Shown in pieces: positions 22,790-35,500 of a stretch of 64,000 nt of DNA. Numbering within the stretch: position 1 is the stretch's first letter; each line of letters begins with the position of its first letter. Made by a program: the position numbers and the translations under genes. The notes beneath the pieces are model-generated. The model ran no database searches. It was not told the origin of the DNA and saw nothing but the letters and a program-made list of their open reading frames with translations. Source of the DNA: Oreocharis arfaki (taxonomy: Eukaryota > Chordata > Aves > Passeriformes > Paramythiidae); assembly GCA_013398015.1 (NCBI GenBank), contig VZRR01007857.1, positions 124,001 to 188,000 of the forward strand, written 5' to 3'.

Positions 22790-23175
22790 ACCAAAATTAT
22801 GATACTGCCCTTTGGAATTATTTCACGGTCAATGTCGCTTTCCTGTCCTCACAGTGATATTTTACCCAGCCATTGCTCAGAGGATCTCTGTCTTATATTA
22901 ATCCATTTCTGTTGATGCACGGAATGAAATGCTATATTCCCCCCAGCCCTCCTGCTGTCCATGTTGTTTCCAAGGAGCAGCTCAGGCAGCGGTGCCTGCC
23001 TGCTGCTGGGAATTCTGATCGGCTGTGGCAGAGCAGGGATGGGGTGCGGATTCATTCATCCGCCTGCTCTCTCACAAGCTGCTCGTGTATTATTGATAAC
23101 CCAGGGCTGAGGGATTATTACATTTATAAATTTATTTTAATTTCTTATGATTGCTGCTGTGATTAAAGGATGTGC
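22790..23175. promoter_or_regulatory. AT-rich block, possible conserved element
   Basis: Two AT-rich parts, 22790-22945 and 23040-23175, include ATTATTGATAACCC and ATTATTACATTTATAAATTT. A plus-strand frame (22873-23166, 97 codons) crosses it but has no recognisable features. Proposed as regulatory on composition only. Confidence 0.25.
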
Positions 23176-23544
23176 CAGGTTGTACGTAGCCTGGTAGTGA
23201 TTAGGCACTACAAGCCATGGCAGAGATAATGTGCAGGGCCTGGCTCAGTGAGGCTGATAGATGAGACAGGACTGGTTTTCCCATGCAGGGCTTTGTCCCA
23301 GACCTGCAGAGGGATTTCAGTGCCTACAGTTCCTTGGTTTCAGTTCTGGTGTGTCTGAGTGCTGGCCTTGAGCTGAACACCAGGATGTCCCCATGCCCTG
23401 GGATTGTCTGCTCCAAGCCAGGCAGGAGCAAGTGGCTTTTCCTGGGCATCCAAAAACAAAACCAAACTTTACCGTTGCTTATTTTTTTCCAACCTCGCAT
23501 TTTTTATAGAATTATGAACTTTAGGCTAGAATTATACAGGTATC

Positions 23545-23615
23545 ATACAACATCACAGAGCATCCTGAGTTGGAAGGGAACTCCAGGTGTCATTGAGTGC
23601 AACGACCTTAGGTAC
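23545..23615 (-). mobile_element. CR1 LINE fragment, 3' end only
   Basis: The plus strand shows ACATCACAGAGCATCCTGAG, then TTGGAAGGGAACTCCAGGTG, then CATTGAGTGCAACGACC. This is a diverged copy of the reverse complement of the CR1 3' terminus (AATCACAGAATC...TTGGAAGGGACC...ATCGAGTCCAACC). Only about 70 bases remain, which fits extreme 5' truncation. Confidence 0.8.
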
Positions 23616-23689
23616 TTAGGCAGTTGAAGATGGAGAGAAAAGCTGAGGAAGATGAGGTGGCTGTGCTCTCTTCACTTGCCCCACAGACA

Positions 23690-24400
23690 CCGACCCGCAT
23701 TTTAGATGTCTCAATATCTGGCCATTAGGGCCAAGTAAAGCTAATTATGTGAGTAATTCTGTTGACTTAGTTATTCCTGTAAACATTGACAGAATCAGCT
23801 CTCCTATTCCTCAGCAGAAAACACTTCCCAGCACAAAATACAAACAAATTGCTCTTCATATCATAGCATTTTAAAATAAAAATATCAATAAGGAGCTAAC
23901 TCAAAACTGCATTTTAGATTCAACAGATTATTCAGCAGAAAACACGAAAACAATGAAGCTCCTCTGAGGATGGTAATCAGCACACGCAGACGTATTGCTT
24001 TTTCAGATCACAAAATCTCAATACCCAAGATCAGTAGAAAACTAAGTAGAAAATGCTTTTTATAGGATTCAAATACCAATTAAATTAGAGCAGATTATTC
24101 AACAAGAAAGCCTACAAAATGAAGTCTCGGTTTATGTATTGGAAAGCAAAATGCAAATATGTTGCTTTCCGGCTCGCAGGGTTTCAAACCAAAAGACAAA
24201 CTTACTTTAAGTAAAAATTATTTCATTCAAATTCTGGGGGAATCGACTCAAGTAACTGATCCTCAACTGAATTATTCAGCTTTTTTATCAACAGACTTAT
24301 TTCTTCCCTCTTTATTCTTAATTTGCCTATTCATAAATCCCACTGCTTTGTCAGTCATAAGAAATACTTTCCAGTGGCTTTGACAAAGCAAAAATTAGCA
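23690..24400. other. AT-rich block with internally repeated words
   Basis: This is one of the longest AT-rich stretches in the window. The 14-mer TCAGCAGAAAACAC occurs at 23811-23824 and 23932-23945, and CAGATTATTCA occurs at 23924-23934 and 24091-24101 with similar context following (AATGAAG). This suggests a decayed local duplication or an old repeat. No frame is recognisable apart from a short one at 24159-24383. Confidence 0.45.
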
Positions 24401-26735
24401 GGGAAGGGAACTGGCACATAACCGCCTCACTGCAGAATGCTTCCTTGCAGCGTAAGGTATTTTTCTCTTCCTGGAGCTTTAATGCCAGCAGAAATCAACG
24501 AGATATCTCAGCTCACCCTCCTGCCTGATGCTCACTGCAGGGCTTCAGCCAGGCTTTGGGCCCCCCATGGTGGCTGTGTTGGACCTGGGGTCCCCAGCAC
24601 ATATGTTGGGGGATCCCGGTCCTGCTGCTCTACCGAGGGTGCCTGTGGCATCCTCCGGGGAAGAGCTTTGCTTTTGGCAATGCTGCGTTGGGCCAAGAGG
24701 TCCTGCAGGGCAGAGGATCGTGCTCTTCATCCAAGAGCTCTGTTACTCCGTTTCCTTTGCTCTTAACCACTGGCATCTTCTTCCCAGCCTGGAACTGCCT
24801 GGCTTTGACTTGGAGTCATTGGATCTCACTCCGTGAGCTTGCGAGGGTCATGGGTGTTTCTAGGGGAAACACCAGTGGTCATAAATATTTCCTTTTTATC
24901 TGCCAACTTCAACCTCTGGTGATGTGAAGAAGGTTACAGGAAGAGTTTGAGTCAGAGCAATAGAGCTAGATGAAAATCTTAATTCTGTAATTTTACTAGG
25001 AATTGGGAAATATTTTAACAGGGAGGTTAAATGTATCTTTAAATACAGAACTTAAAAAGAAGAAAGGAATTTCTTCAACTGACGCACCGGAGGAGTTGTA
25101 GGAACCTTAGAAACAATTTGTAAAACCTCATTAAATAGGAGAATGCTCTGCAAATCCATCCAGTTTTCCTGAAGAACTTTGAACCTTCCTTCTCCCTCTG
25201 GTCTGCAGCGATTTGCTGCTGTGTCCATAGAGCAGTAACCTGCATGCAGGCCCCACGAGCTGCATCCTGGGACCCTGGGAATGGGATGCGGTGTATAAAA
25301 GCAGTCAGGGTCCCTCCTCATAATTCTCCTCATAGTTCTGATTCTCCCAGTTTCACCGTGAGGCTCGTGTTAGTGGAAGGAATGGAAGAGCAGTGGTTAC
25401 ACCTTATGTTAGAGGTGTGACTTTTAGGGTGATCTTCCTTCTGCTCTGGAAACATCCCCTTGTGTCTCTGCTGCAAAGTGGCCTCTTGTCCTCACCTCCT
25501 TGTTTTGAGGTGCCACAGAAGAGCCACAGGGATGGTTTTGCCATTTTCCCCTCTCTCAACAGCAGGCTGGGAGAGGACAGTGAGGGGCTGCAGGGGTTGA
25601 GGGAGTGCCAGAGAAGCACTAACAGGGTGACTGCTTGGATGTGGCACCCGGCTAGTGGGAACGTGCCCCCCACCCTGTCCAGCCCTGCTGTGAGCGCTCG
25701 GTGTGCTGCAGCCTTGTGCCTCCTGGGATGTGAGAGGGGCACTGGAGGTTTTGGAAGCAGCCCAGAGAGCAGCTGGGGTTTCTGGCACCTGTGAAGCCCT
25801 TGAAGACGGCTTACATGCTTGAGAGGCACTTGGACGTGCTGCTGCTGGAACAGGGATGTCCCTCCACTGTTCCCCTCCCTTATTTCTTGCGTGGGGGTGA
25901 GGGTTCCCCACCCTTTGGTGCTCCAGCTGTGAGGGAGACTCCCTGCACAAGGAGTCTGGGGAATGGCACAGCTCCAGGATTTTCCTGGCAGTTTCCCAGC
26001 CTTTCCCAGCAAGCTGGCAAGGCGACCTTGACTCCTCTCATGGAGATATCAGACCTTGTAGCTGCTTCTGCTTAACACCGTCTTCATGCTTCTCAAGCCT
26101 TCTTCTCTCTGGTGGCAGAGGATGTAGATTTGGGGGAGAAGGTTTCTTATCAACCTTCTTACAGATTTCAATGTCCACATGACACACAGAGGGTGGCAGC
26201 AGAATGGAACCCCAGCCTGTGTCCTCTTCCTCATGTGACCTCTGCCTTGTGCCCACAAGGGAAGAGCTGTTACAGGTACCACACAGCAGAGGGGCTGGAA
26301 ATCTCTCAGGATGGAGCTTTGTCAAACCCTCAGCACTGCTGAACCAGTGCCTTTTAGGTCCTGTTTTGGGCACAGCTAGGAGACAGCTCAACTTTTGCTG
26401 GAAGGAAGGGAAAAAGCAGAGGACAGAGGCTGCCCATGGTTTGGGGGAGCTGGGGAGAGAGAGGGAGGGAGGAGGAAAGGGAGGGGAGATAAAAGGGCTG
26501 CTCCCTCCATCTCATTCCCCATGAGGGTGCCTGGAACAGCCCACAGTGTCCCCTCCCTGCAGAGGGTTTTCTGCAGAGCTCCCTGCTCCACCAGGAGGGA
26601 ATGAGAAAGCAATGTCAAATATATGTTTGAAGTGTCAACAGAAAGGCCCTGCAAGATTGACTGCAGTCTCGTGAAATATTTAATTCTTTCTCTCCTTATG
26701 AAGAGAGACGTTATTCTGGATGAAAGATAAATTCA
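24401..26735. other. Unique sequence, no gene recognised
   Basis: It contains overlapping chance frames (the largest is 25404-26012 on the minus strand) and a purine-rich stretch at 26455-26490. No repeat or domain is recognised. Confidence 0.5.
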
Positions 26736-26772
26736 GGGGGAACAGGGCAAGGGAGGAGGGGGGCAGAGGGGG
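26736..26772 (+). other. G-quadruplex-forming motif
   Basis: Five runs of at least three G (26736-26740, 26745-26747, 26751-26753, 26758-26763, 26768-26772) are separated by loops of 3-4 bases. This meets the usual intramolecular G-quadruplex rule with one run to spare. It lies in a purine-rich plus-strand segment of about 75 bases. Confidence 0.8.
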
Positions 26773-27689
26773 AAGAAGTGTGCAGGGAGAGGGAGGGACC
26801 GGCTGTCTCTCTCTCTCACTGTACCCTTACCAGGGTGTCTGTTACTCATCATGGGAAATACGGGCCGTTGCTTCATTATCTCGGCCTCCTTTACTTTTAT
26901 CAGCTTCTTTTCCCTTTCTGCTGCCTGTATCTCTGCAGAGATGCCTATTGCAAAGCCCACCTGCACTCCGGCCCCCCAGCCCCAAACAGCCCTGGCACAG
27001 CCCACCCCAAAGCACAGGGACACCAGTGGTGGCACAGGGCCCTTGCTGGGACAGCCACGAGGGAGCCATATGTGACGGAGGGGTGGTGACCAGGATACCC
27101 TTTTTCTAGGCCTGTAGGTTTTATACTGCCTAAGAGTTTGGTCTTGCTTTCCAGTGTGGGGTCTGATGTTGCAGATCTGGGGAGACACAGCACCTAACCT
27201 GGCTGAGTGGGACAGAGAGGGCAAGGAAAGCATTCCCCTTATCCACTCCCCGCTCAGCACCATCATCTGCTCTGCTTCCAGAGGCTCTCTGCCTGTCCAT
27301 CTGCCTGCTGAGGGGAGCATGGTGACAGCCAGGGCTCTGTGAGACCTGCACGCAGCCTGTACCCAGCACCCTGCCCTGCCATCAGCTCGTGGTGACAGTG
27401 ACAGCTGATCTGGTGGCTCTCCCTCCCTCCTCCGCTGTGCCAGGGCTGGCACTCCGAGTGGGAGAGGGCTGGATGTCTGCAGACATGCTCAGCCGGAGCC
27501 TCCGGAGGCCTCTGGCATCTGGGAAAGGCAGTAACAGCCATAATCCAACTGAGGCCATGTGAGTGAGGCCAGAACTGGCTCAGGAAGCATCTCCCCACCC
27601 CTGCAGCTCCTGAGATAGAAAAGAAGTTAGTTCCTACCAGCAGCAGAGATGAAAAATTCCAAGAGCAGTAAAAGAAGAAAAAGTCTTGA
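26773..27689. other. Unique sequence; one signal-peptide-like small frame
   Basis: Plus-strand frame 26851-27075 (74 codons) starts at ATCATGG, a good Kozak context. It has a hydrophobic segment at residues 7-28 and then a proline- and threonine-rich tail. The hydrophobic part coincides with a pyrimidine-rich tract, which encodes Phe/Ser/Leu by composition, so it may be chance. The same tract ends in a good acceptor-like CTCTGCAG at about 26939. Confidence 0.35.
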
Positions 27690-27960
27690 AAACCCCCCTT
27701 TTGATTCCACTGAATAAGGTTTTTTTAATATGCTTTCAAAACATTTTGATAGTTGCTTTTCGTTTCTAGTTCTTTTTTGCAAACTATAAATTACCTCAGA
27801 TTTATTAACCTAAAAATTGATTCCTTTCTTATTTCAAATGTGCCAAAAATGGGACATTTTGACTTTCTGAGCCTTTTTCCAGGATTTTTGTGAAGTGGGT
27901 AATTTGTCACAATTGATCCTTTCTTTGGGAGGCTTTGAATTTCAACAAACTGGTATTTAC
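27690..27960. repeat. AT-rich, possible ancient repeat remnant
   Basis: Contains TTTCAAAACATTTTGAT, AAATGGGACATTTTGAC and ATTTCAAATGTGCC. These resemble in style the inverted-repeat sequence at 43859-43965 (GATTTTGACATTTTC, TTCAAAATGAAA). The relationship is suggested by eye only. Confidence 0.3.
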
Positions 27961-29631
27961 TGCTGAAAACACAGTGAGCTGGCAAATTCCCAAACCAGCT
28001 ACTGTGATTTCAGGTTTCCAGAGCAGAGTGGAGAAAGGTTTTGGTACATGTCAAGGAGCTTTAGACCCTGGGTGGGGATGCATCCTGAGAATGGGCACTT
28101 CTTGGACTTTCCCAGCTCTCTGTGCAGACTTGGAGCTGAAAAGGGTGCCTGTGTCCCCTCCTGAGTTGCCCTGGGCCACCCGTGTCCCTGCCATGGAGCA
28201 GAGCAGCTCCACGACTCCGCTTGCCGCTCCCCACAGAAACCACAAGCACTGGCATCACTGGCATCCGCGCTGTTGGACTCAACTGCAGCGTTAAACCTTG
28301 ATAAATGCCTTTAATATTTAATTGGTCTTTAAAAAACATAAATAGGCAGGATATTAAATGCAACTCCTCAGGCAGAGTAAGGCAAGTAATGAATGTTACC
28401 CACGACTGGTGGCATCTGCAAAATGCACTTTAGTGTGGTTTGAAACCAAGGGCCTGGGAGATGTTTCCTGCTCTTGTTTCCCAGATGAAGTTTGTAGGTG
28501 CTCAAACATGGGACTTTCACTTTGGAAATGGGATATGGGCTTTCCTTACACACTCTCCACTGTGTCTGCTGTCAAGGTCACCAGAGGTTCTCCTGCTCCA
28601 ACCTCTGCCAGTGGCCTCAGCCAAGCAGGAGGTGGGAGTTCCAGCCATTAAAAACTGCTTCCTGAGGGTCCAGCAGTTTTTGTGCCATTTACAGTAGTAG
28701 ATAGGGGCAAAAAAGCAGTGGGAAGTTCAGACTGGAATAAGGCCACAGAGCCAAATTGGGGGTGTGAGTCCCAGGGCAGTTCCTCCAGCCACAGTGCAGC
28801 ACTGCAAAGTTGTATCCGCTCAGGATGTTGCAGGACTTGCCCGCAAACTCCTACCTCCAGCTGTGCCACGTTTTCAAAGGACTTCAGCTCCAGCACCACA
28901 CGTCCTGGAGTCAGTCCATGCCTTGGGAAGTCAATTCCACTGCCCCGCTGTGACATGAGATCACAATCAAGAGCTTCAGACTGGCTATGGGCAAGTTATG
29001 GACTCTACAGTGGGTGTGTGGGCAGGTAACCCTTGGGAAAACTAAAACGAACAAAACCCTACTCAGACACCTTTTGTAGTTCACAGGGGATTCAGCTGTG
29101 GAGGAACAGCACATTTTGGTTTTAGGGGAAGCTGGGGTTCAGTCACGACCTCCTAACCAGCAGTCCTTGCAGGGAAGGTGGCAGTGATGCAAAGAGCATC
29201 CTCCCCTGCCATCTCCAGCACACTTGTCCGACCACTCCAGTGTCACCAGCACAAGTGGTGGGTGAATCTCCACACGTCTACAGGCTGATTTTTCAATCAG
29301 AGGAACACTCAAGCTGCCCAGAGTTCAGGTACTTGTCTCTCTGATGCCACTCCAGCCGAACAAGTGGGCTGAAGATCCCAAGGGAAGAAGCTTTGCTATG
29401 GAGTTGCTATTGCCTGGGGCTCTTGGGTTGGGGGTGGCACCAAAATAGCCACTCTTCCAGCTCAGCTTCCTGTTGTTCACCCACAGCAGTGTCTGAGCCA
29501 CCATCAGCTGCTTCTAAATATGGAGAAATGCTGCAGGCCTTCGGCAGCTACGCTGGGGAGCTGCTGCTAAACGCCCTGGAATAATGATCCTGCTGCTGGG
29601 AGGCCCTGGAAGAACAGAGGAGACAGGAGGG

Positions 29632-29668
29632 AGCAGAAGCAGCAGCAGCAGCAACAGCAATAATAATC
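29632..29668 (+). repeat. AGC/AAT trinucleotide repeat
   Basis: A run of AGC units with one AAC interruption passes into AAT units. Simple-sequence DNA. Confidence 0.85.
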
Positions 29669-30540
29669 AAGGAGCAATCCAGCAGGGAAAGGCTTTGATC
29701 TGAGGGCTGGGAGACAGGTCTGCTGGGGATTTTTCCTGCACAGATTGAGGGAAGGACCAGAGATTTGTTGGGGGGAAGTAAGAGGCAGGAGCTACACCCC
29801 ACCCACATGGCATTGTGCCCACCTCAGCCATGTACTGTGTGCAGTGGGGATGTCCCTGCATGGTCACAGCCTTCTGCTCTCCCTCCCTCCAAATGGAGCA
29901 GGTAGGGGTGGCTGTAAGTCTGCATCAGCCACATCTCACAGCCATGCCCTCTCATGCAGGCGGGCTCTGCCTGCCCAGGACCGAGCCGGCTGCCACCCTG
30001 TGCCAACCAGCAGAGCAGTATTTCCCAGCCAGGAACTCTCACACTGCACCTTCTTCATTCGTGAAGCTCCTCAAAACCCACTCAGAGCAAGATGGAAGAA
30101 GATGCCATAGTCAGGAGCCGGAAGCATCCAACTCTCTTTTCCTTTCTCTCTTTTCTTTCTTCCTTCTTTCACTTTTATTCTCGGTCCTCTACAGAACCAA
30201 AACATTTTGGAGACTCTGCACTCCGTGCTAGCTTATTATTCACAGAACCTCCTATCTCCCTGCTTCAGGATGCTGCCTGGATCCGACCAATTACCAGCTC
30301 CCTTGATGTATAACACCATAAAACCCTTAACCTCATTATAGAAAATTTCTTTTGAATGGCCTTTAAAAACCATCTCATTACACAGGAAGAACTGTAATTA
30401 CCTTTAACGAGACTGAGATATTGTGCGAGCAAGTGCGTTTGGGCTGTCAAAACAGGAGCAGTGGGAGATCATCTCCAGCCGGTTTCGCCACAAGGGCAAG
30501 CACTTTGTAATTCCCTCCCCTGCGCCGCTCCTTATCCTAG

Positions 30541-30559
30541 CCCTCCCCCTCCCCCTCCC
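30541..30559 (-). other. G-quadruplex-forming motif, one-base loops
   Basis: On the minus strand four G runs (3, 5, 5, 3) are separated by single A bases. Single-base loops predict a stable parallel quadruplex. It sits in a short CpG-containing stretch (30480-30660). Confidence 0.8.
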
Positions 30560-32461
30560 TCCTCACTTGTCCACGCCTTCCCTGGGCAAACACAGCTCCT
30601 CGTGTTGCTGTGTTTCCCGAGGTAAAGCCCGTGTCCCCCAGGGCTCGCGTCTGAAGCTCCTGATGTCTGCAGTGTGAGCAAAGCTCTCGCCGATAACACC
30701 TAGTGGATGCCCTCAGGGCCACCGTGGTCCCTGCACTGAGGGCTGGGCTTGGCCAAGTGGATCCAAGAAGGTGACGATGTGGCTCCTGCGACGTGCCACC
30801 GCCACAGCTGCGGGATGACAGCTTTCCCAAGCAAAGCCATCTGGTGTGACAGGGAATGCCCGTTTGCCTTCACCATCTTCCAGTGAGGAAGAAAACCACC
30901 TTTTTTGTAGGGCCGACACATCTCTACTCCTTCCAGCTGTGGTCTCTAGTAACCTGAAGGGCAGGGGTCTGTCCCTGAAGCCTGTCAGGATTTGGCTCTT
31001 TTCTGACATGATGCAGCTCATCCCTGGAGGGGGCCCGGAGGGGTTAAGGTTTTTTTTTCCTTTCTGCATACGTGTGACTCAAATGAAGATTTTTTTTTTC
31101 CAAACAAATTTTTCCATCCCATCTGTCACTGATGTCAAGGCATTCCTTTGCCCAGATTAATTTTATAAAAAGAAAAAAAAAAAACCTAACATTATTTGAG
31201 AAAAATCTGAGTACGTGTTGCCAGAGCAGTGATATGTTCCCTTTCTCAGGAAGGAGCTGTTGCAGTGTTAGCCCCCGGTGTTCATCTCCAGGGCTTCCCC
31301 CACCCTTGCCCCCACTGGGCGGCTCTGCCTCCTTCTCACGCTCCCTTCTGGGGAATTTCTGGCTGTTGCTTCTCTATTTCTGTCTTTTATTATTTCTACC
31401 TCTGGGTCGGGGTCTTTTTTGGGCGTGTTTTGCTGTTGACAGAGAAGCTCAGGGCACTGAGAGCTCAGCTGCCACGAGTCAAGTTAATGGTTTACAGCCG
31501 TTGTTGCCCCAGTTGCCCTAATCACCCACACCTGGAGCTGCCCCCGCCCCTGCTCAGAGCCCTCTTTAAGCTCAGGGCTGGCCTCTCTCGTACTTTTCCA
31601 GAGCTTCAGTCCGGGTGGATGTGTCTTCTTGGGCTCCAGCCTGTGGGTTTTGGCGCCTCATTTGTTGCTGTTGATGGGCCTTGCTACAGCAGCTCCCACC
31701 TCCTTCTGTTTTTAGAACCATGGGCACCTGCCCCATCAGGGAGGGCACCTTCTGCCCCTGGCCTGCCTTCTCTGAAAGGACAGCCAGCTAGGACTGCACC
31801 CTTGTGCTCCGGGGGACACATTTCTGAAGCCACCCGGTGAGTTTTGACCCTGTAGTAGGGGAGCTCCTGCTATTGAAGCTCCTGTCTGTGAGAAAGGTTA
31901 ACTCCTGGGCTCCCCATTGCCTCGGGAGCAGGCAGAGGGAGTGCCAGTATTGTAGAGAGGGGGAGTCTTACTCGATTTCGTGTAAGATGGCTTTGCTGGA
32001 CAACAGTTGATGAAAAGGCTGTGAGGGAAGCAGCTGTGCTGTCCCTGCTGCTGCATGCTGTGCTTGCCCAGCCCTGCAGCCTGCTAGCAGGCCTGGCTTT
32101 TCCTTTCACTCCCCTGAATGCCTTGAGGGAGGCCTGGACTCACAGTCTCCTCTTATATCTGCTAAAGATGGCTGATAATCACCTTGGGTAGTTGCCTTCT
32201 CTGTCCCGTGTGTGTGTGCCAGAGGCTCTGGGACATGATCTCGGTCCTTTCCCCTACCTAAGGAGCAGTCTCAGGGCTTTCTGTGGCACCAGTCAGGGCC
32301 ATTTCTGCACCCTTCCGTCTGCTCTGGCCTCTGTGCTGCAGGAGCATAGCCCTGGCTTGTGCTTTTCTGGGCTATGAGGTTTTTATTGGAGGATCTGTAC
32401 CAGAGTGGGCAGGTCCTCTTGCAGCACCAGCTGGTGTGTTCGGGAGCAGGGACGGGTGTGG

Positions 32462-32543
32462 TGCAGCCCTCTGCTGCCCCAGGGACCCTGCAGTAGGAGC
32501 TCTGCCTCCAGAGGGTCCCTGGGGCAGCAGGTCCTGGTCTGCA
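32462..32543. other. Perfect 19-bp hairpin, miRNA-precursor-like
   Basis: Left arm 32471-32489 (CTGCTGCCCCAGGGACCCT) and right arm 32512-32530 (AGGGTCCCTGGGGCAGCAG) are exact reverse complements, with a 22-base spacer. Inside the spacer GGAG (32496-32499) can pair with CTCC (32506-32509). Outside, TGCAGCC (32462-32468) can pair with GGTCTGCA (32536-32543) with one bulge. The folded length of about 80 nt suits a pre-miRNA, but a perfect stem can also come from a recent template-switch event. I recognise no known miRNA seed. Confidence 0.6.
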
Positions 32544-35500
32544 GCTTGTGTAGGCTGAGGAGTGTTCCTGTCCTGCTCCAACCACCCTCTGGAGAGGGCT
32601 CTGCTCAGCCTCGATTTCTCTGACCTTTTCAGTGTTGTGTGACAGCATTGGCTGCAGAGCTGCTTTCGGAGCTGCTTGCTGTCTAATGAGCCTGTGGGGA
32701 TTGGGGGGAAATGGGCAGCCAATAAAAATATGGAATATTGAAAAGGTCAGAGCTATTTCATGGGGACACAATAACTCATGAAACTTCTCGGGCGTTGCAT
32801 CTCTGGCTGCCAGCCCCTGGGTGTGTGCCCGAGTGCAGGGGCTATGGGCTTGCAGCTGGATGCTGGCTGCATTGCATGTGCTCTTGGGGCAGGGCTGAGC
32901 TTTGCAGTGTGCCAGGACCTCTGTGGGGTGGCACATGGGCTGCACCTCTGCGAGCGGGCTTGGAGAAACCCTTGTCCAGAAGGAGCCTTCAGAACATGGG
33001 CTTTGCTTTGATCTCTGTGGTCAGGGTGTTCTCTGGCATTGCTGGCAGCTTCCTGCCATGATTCCAGCAGCAGGGAGCTGGGCGGCCGGGGGCCCGTTTG
33101 AGGTTGTTTCAGTGTTGTGCTCTCGATCTGTGTGACAGGCAGGGACCACAGACCTTCTGGAGAGTACTTGGTGCTGCTGAGTACAAGGGGCTGTGGGTGC
33201 ATCCCTAATTGCCAGCAGCTGAGAGTGCATTCCAAGTCAGCTGGGGCTTTCCTGTGCCCCTCCTACTTGCTAATAAGGGCAAAGCTCTCATGCAAAGCCA
33301 TGCTGATTTAGCAGACGTGTGCTGTATGGGGGAGGGTGGGGAACGTGCCTCCAAAAGTTCCCGAACTGACTCAATTTCTCCAGTGTTAGCACAGAGGAGA
33401 GTCCCCCCCTTTCTGTCTCTGACCCCTTGTAGTCCTCAGCTCTGTCCCAGCACATCTGTCAGCTTGTCCTCTGCCACGGGCCACCGGCTGGTGGGGACCT
33501 CACCTCTCCAGCCAAGGTGTATCTCGTGGCCTTTGTGGTGGCAGAGCAGGGCCAGTGATCTTGCCATATGCCTGGCTATGGAAACGTGCTGTAGGCCTGC
33601 CAGGTGCTGGGAGCAGAGGGAGAAAAAGGTCTTTTAAAACCCATCACACCATTTCACCTCACCAAAATTGTCATGACAATGCAACACGGTGGCCCCAGTG
33701 TTGGTTACTGAACAGCACTTCGTGCAGCTCCCTTTCCAGTGGGCAGGAGGCATTTGGAAATGACAATTCATTGAGCTTAACAGTAAAAATTTAAGTTCTG
33801 GGAGTGAAACCAGAGCAGCAGAGGGAAAGTGCATGTTGGTGCCAGGCAGGCAGCAGCCAGGGCTGTGTATTGGCACAGCAGCAGGTCTCACCCTGGATGC
33901 TGATTCTTCTGCAGACTCTGTGCCCAGCAGTTGGGACTTGGGCGAGTTTCTGGCAGAGGAGGCAGTGCTTTATGCTGCTTTCTTTGGTTAGATGTGATGT
34001 TTGGATTATTCTGTGGGCTCCTCACAGCTGTGTTGCTGTGTGCCCAGCTCCTGTGTGTGCCCTGACCCCAGCTGTGGGCACTGTGGATATTTGCCCAGCC
34101 TGGTGCTTTTTACAGCCCTTGGCTTTCTTATTCTGAGTGTTTGTGTGGTGTCCTGGGGACAGTCTGTGTGACGTGTAGTTCAGTAAATATGTAATGGGGT
34201 GGTTTAGGGCTTTATTGCTTTTATGCAGCACTAATGTAACGCTATTCAGAGAGCTCTGGCACACCCATAGGCAGCTCAAGTGCAGCAAAGGAAGGATGTT
34301 CTTCCTCTCCAAGCTCATCATCTTCCCCACTTGATGCTCTCAGCCATGATATAGTGGTCTAAAGGTGACAACTTGTCTGTGTGAGCACTCTGAAAAACAG
34401 GCAGTGGGATCATTAGAAATGACTGTGGGTTGGCACTGTTTTAAAAGGGAGCAAAATATTTGGCCAAAGTCCCATTGGAGTGTTTTCAGCTTTTGTGAAA
34501 ACCTTCTGCTAGACAACTTGTTTCTAGAGTTCCTACCAGAATCGGGCTCTTGGGTTTTGGATCACCTTTGTGAGGAGCTGCAGGTGCTCTTTAGGGCTTT
34601 AGCCAGCCTAGGACGTGTCATCAGGCCTTAGCTGTGTGTTGGATGAGGTTGGAAACTGCCTTTGCTGGCATTCCCCTGATTCAGGGCAGGACTTGGCTCT
34701 TGTTCCTAGCTGTGCCCATCATGTAGGCTGTTCCTGGGCAGGGCTGCTACCCTAAGGACAAAGCCTGTTCTGTGGCGAGCTTTGTGCCCCTGTCCCACAC
34801 TGTCCCCCTGTCCCAGCACTGGGGTGCTGGTGCTCCCTGTGCGTTGTAGAGCTGCTGTTATTCTGGATTGGCACCTCAGCACCTCGACAGTTTGGGCCCC
34901 TGGCACTTAATAACTGCAATACCTAATTTTAGTGTAATGGCACTCATTCAATCTGCTGTTCCCGGAATGTGCAAGTGACATAAATTAATGTTACACAGAA
35001 AAAGTCAAGTTTCTAGTGTGAGATCAATAGATCATAATGTGGTGATATTTGAAAATACATCTTATTAGCAGTTCATATTTTGGCACTTCCCATGGATTCC
35101 CACGAGCTCCCTTCCCTGCTGCCCCAGGGAGCTGCTGTGCATGTGGTTGCTGACACCATCAGTAGTCCTGTGAGATAATATTGCCTGTGCTGGATGTCAC
35201 TTTGTGGCTTTTATCCCATAGGAAATGAATGGACAGAGGTTGGAGTGCTGCTGGTCACTGCAGGAGCCTTTGGCATCTTGCAGCAGTAATGAGAAGGGCT
35301 GCTCTCTGAGCTGACTCGGGGTGTCCAAGCAGGCAGACACCACAGAGCTGACATTGTGTGGTGCTGTTGTGACCCAGCCTGAACAGAAAAGTGAGATAAG
35401 GAGGGAGCCCATGGCTGCTCTCCTGTCCTGGACAGAGGTTCATTGGAAGGATGCTGAGCGCACCTTTGTGACCCGAGCTGTGCCTCTGGGTAGATGAGCA

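Larger units (their letters stand above)
27961..32461. other. Unique sequence, no gene recognised
   Basis: It includes a CAG/AAT simple repeat, pyrimidine tracts (30130-30181; 30541-30564) and A/T runs near 31050-31210. A plus-strand frame at 31229-31840 (203 codons) has no recognisable domain. Confidence 0.5.
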
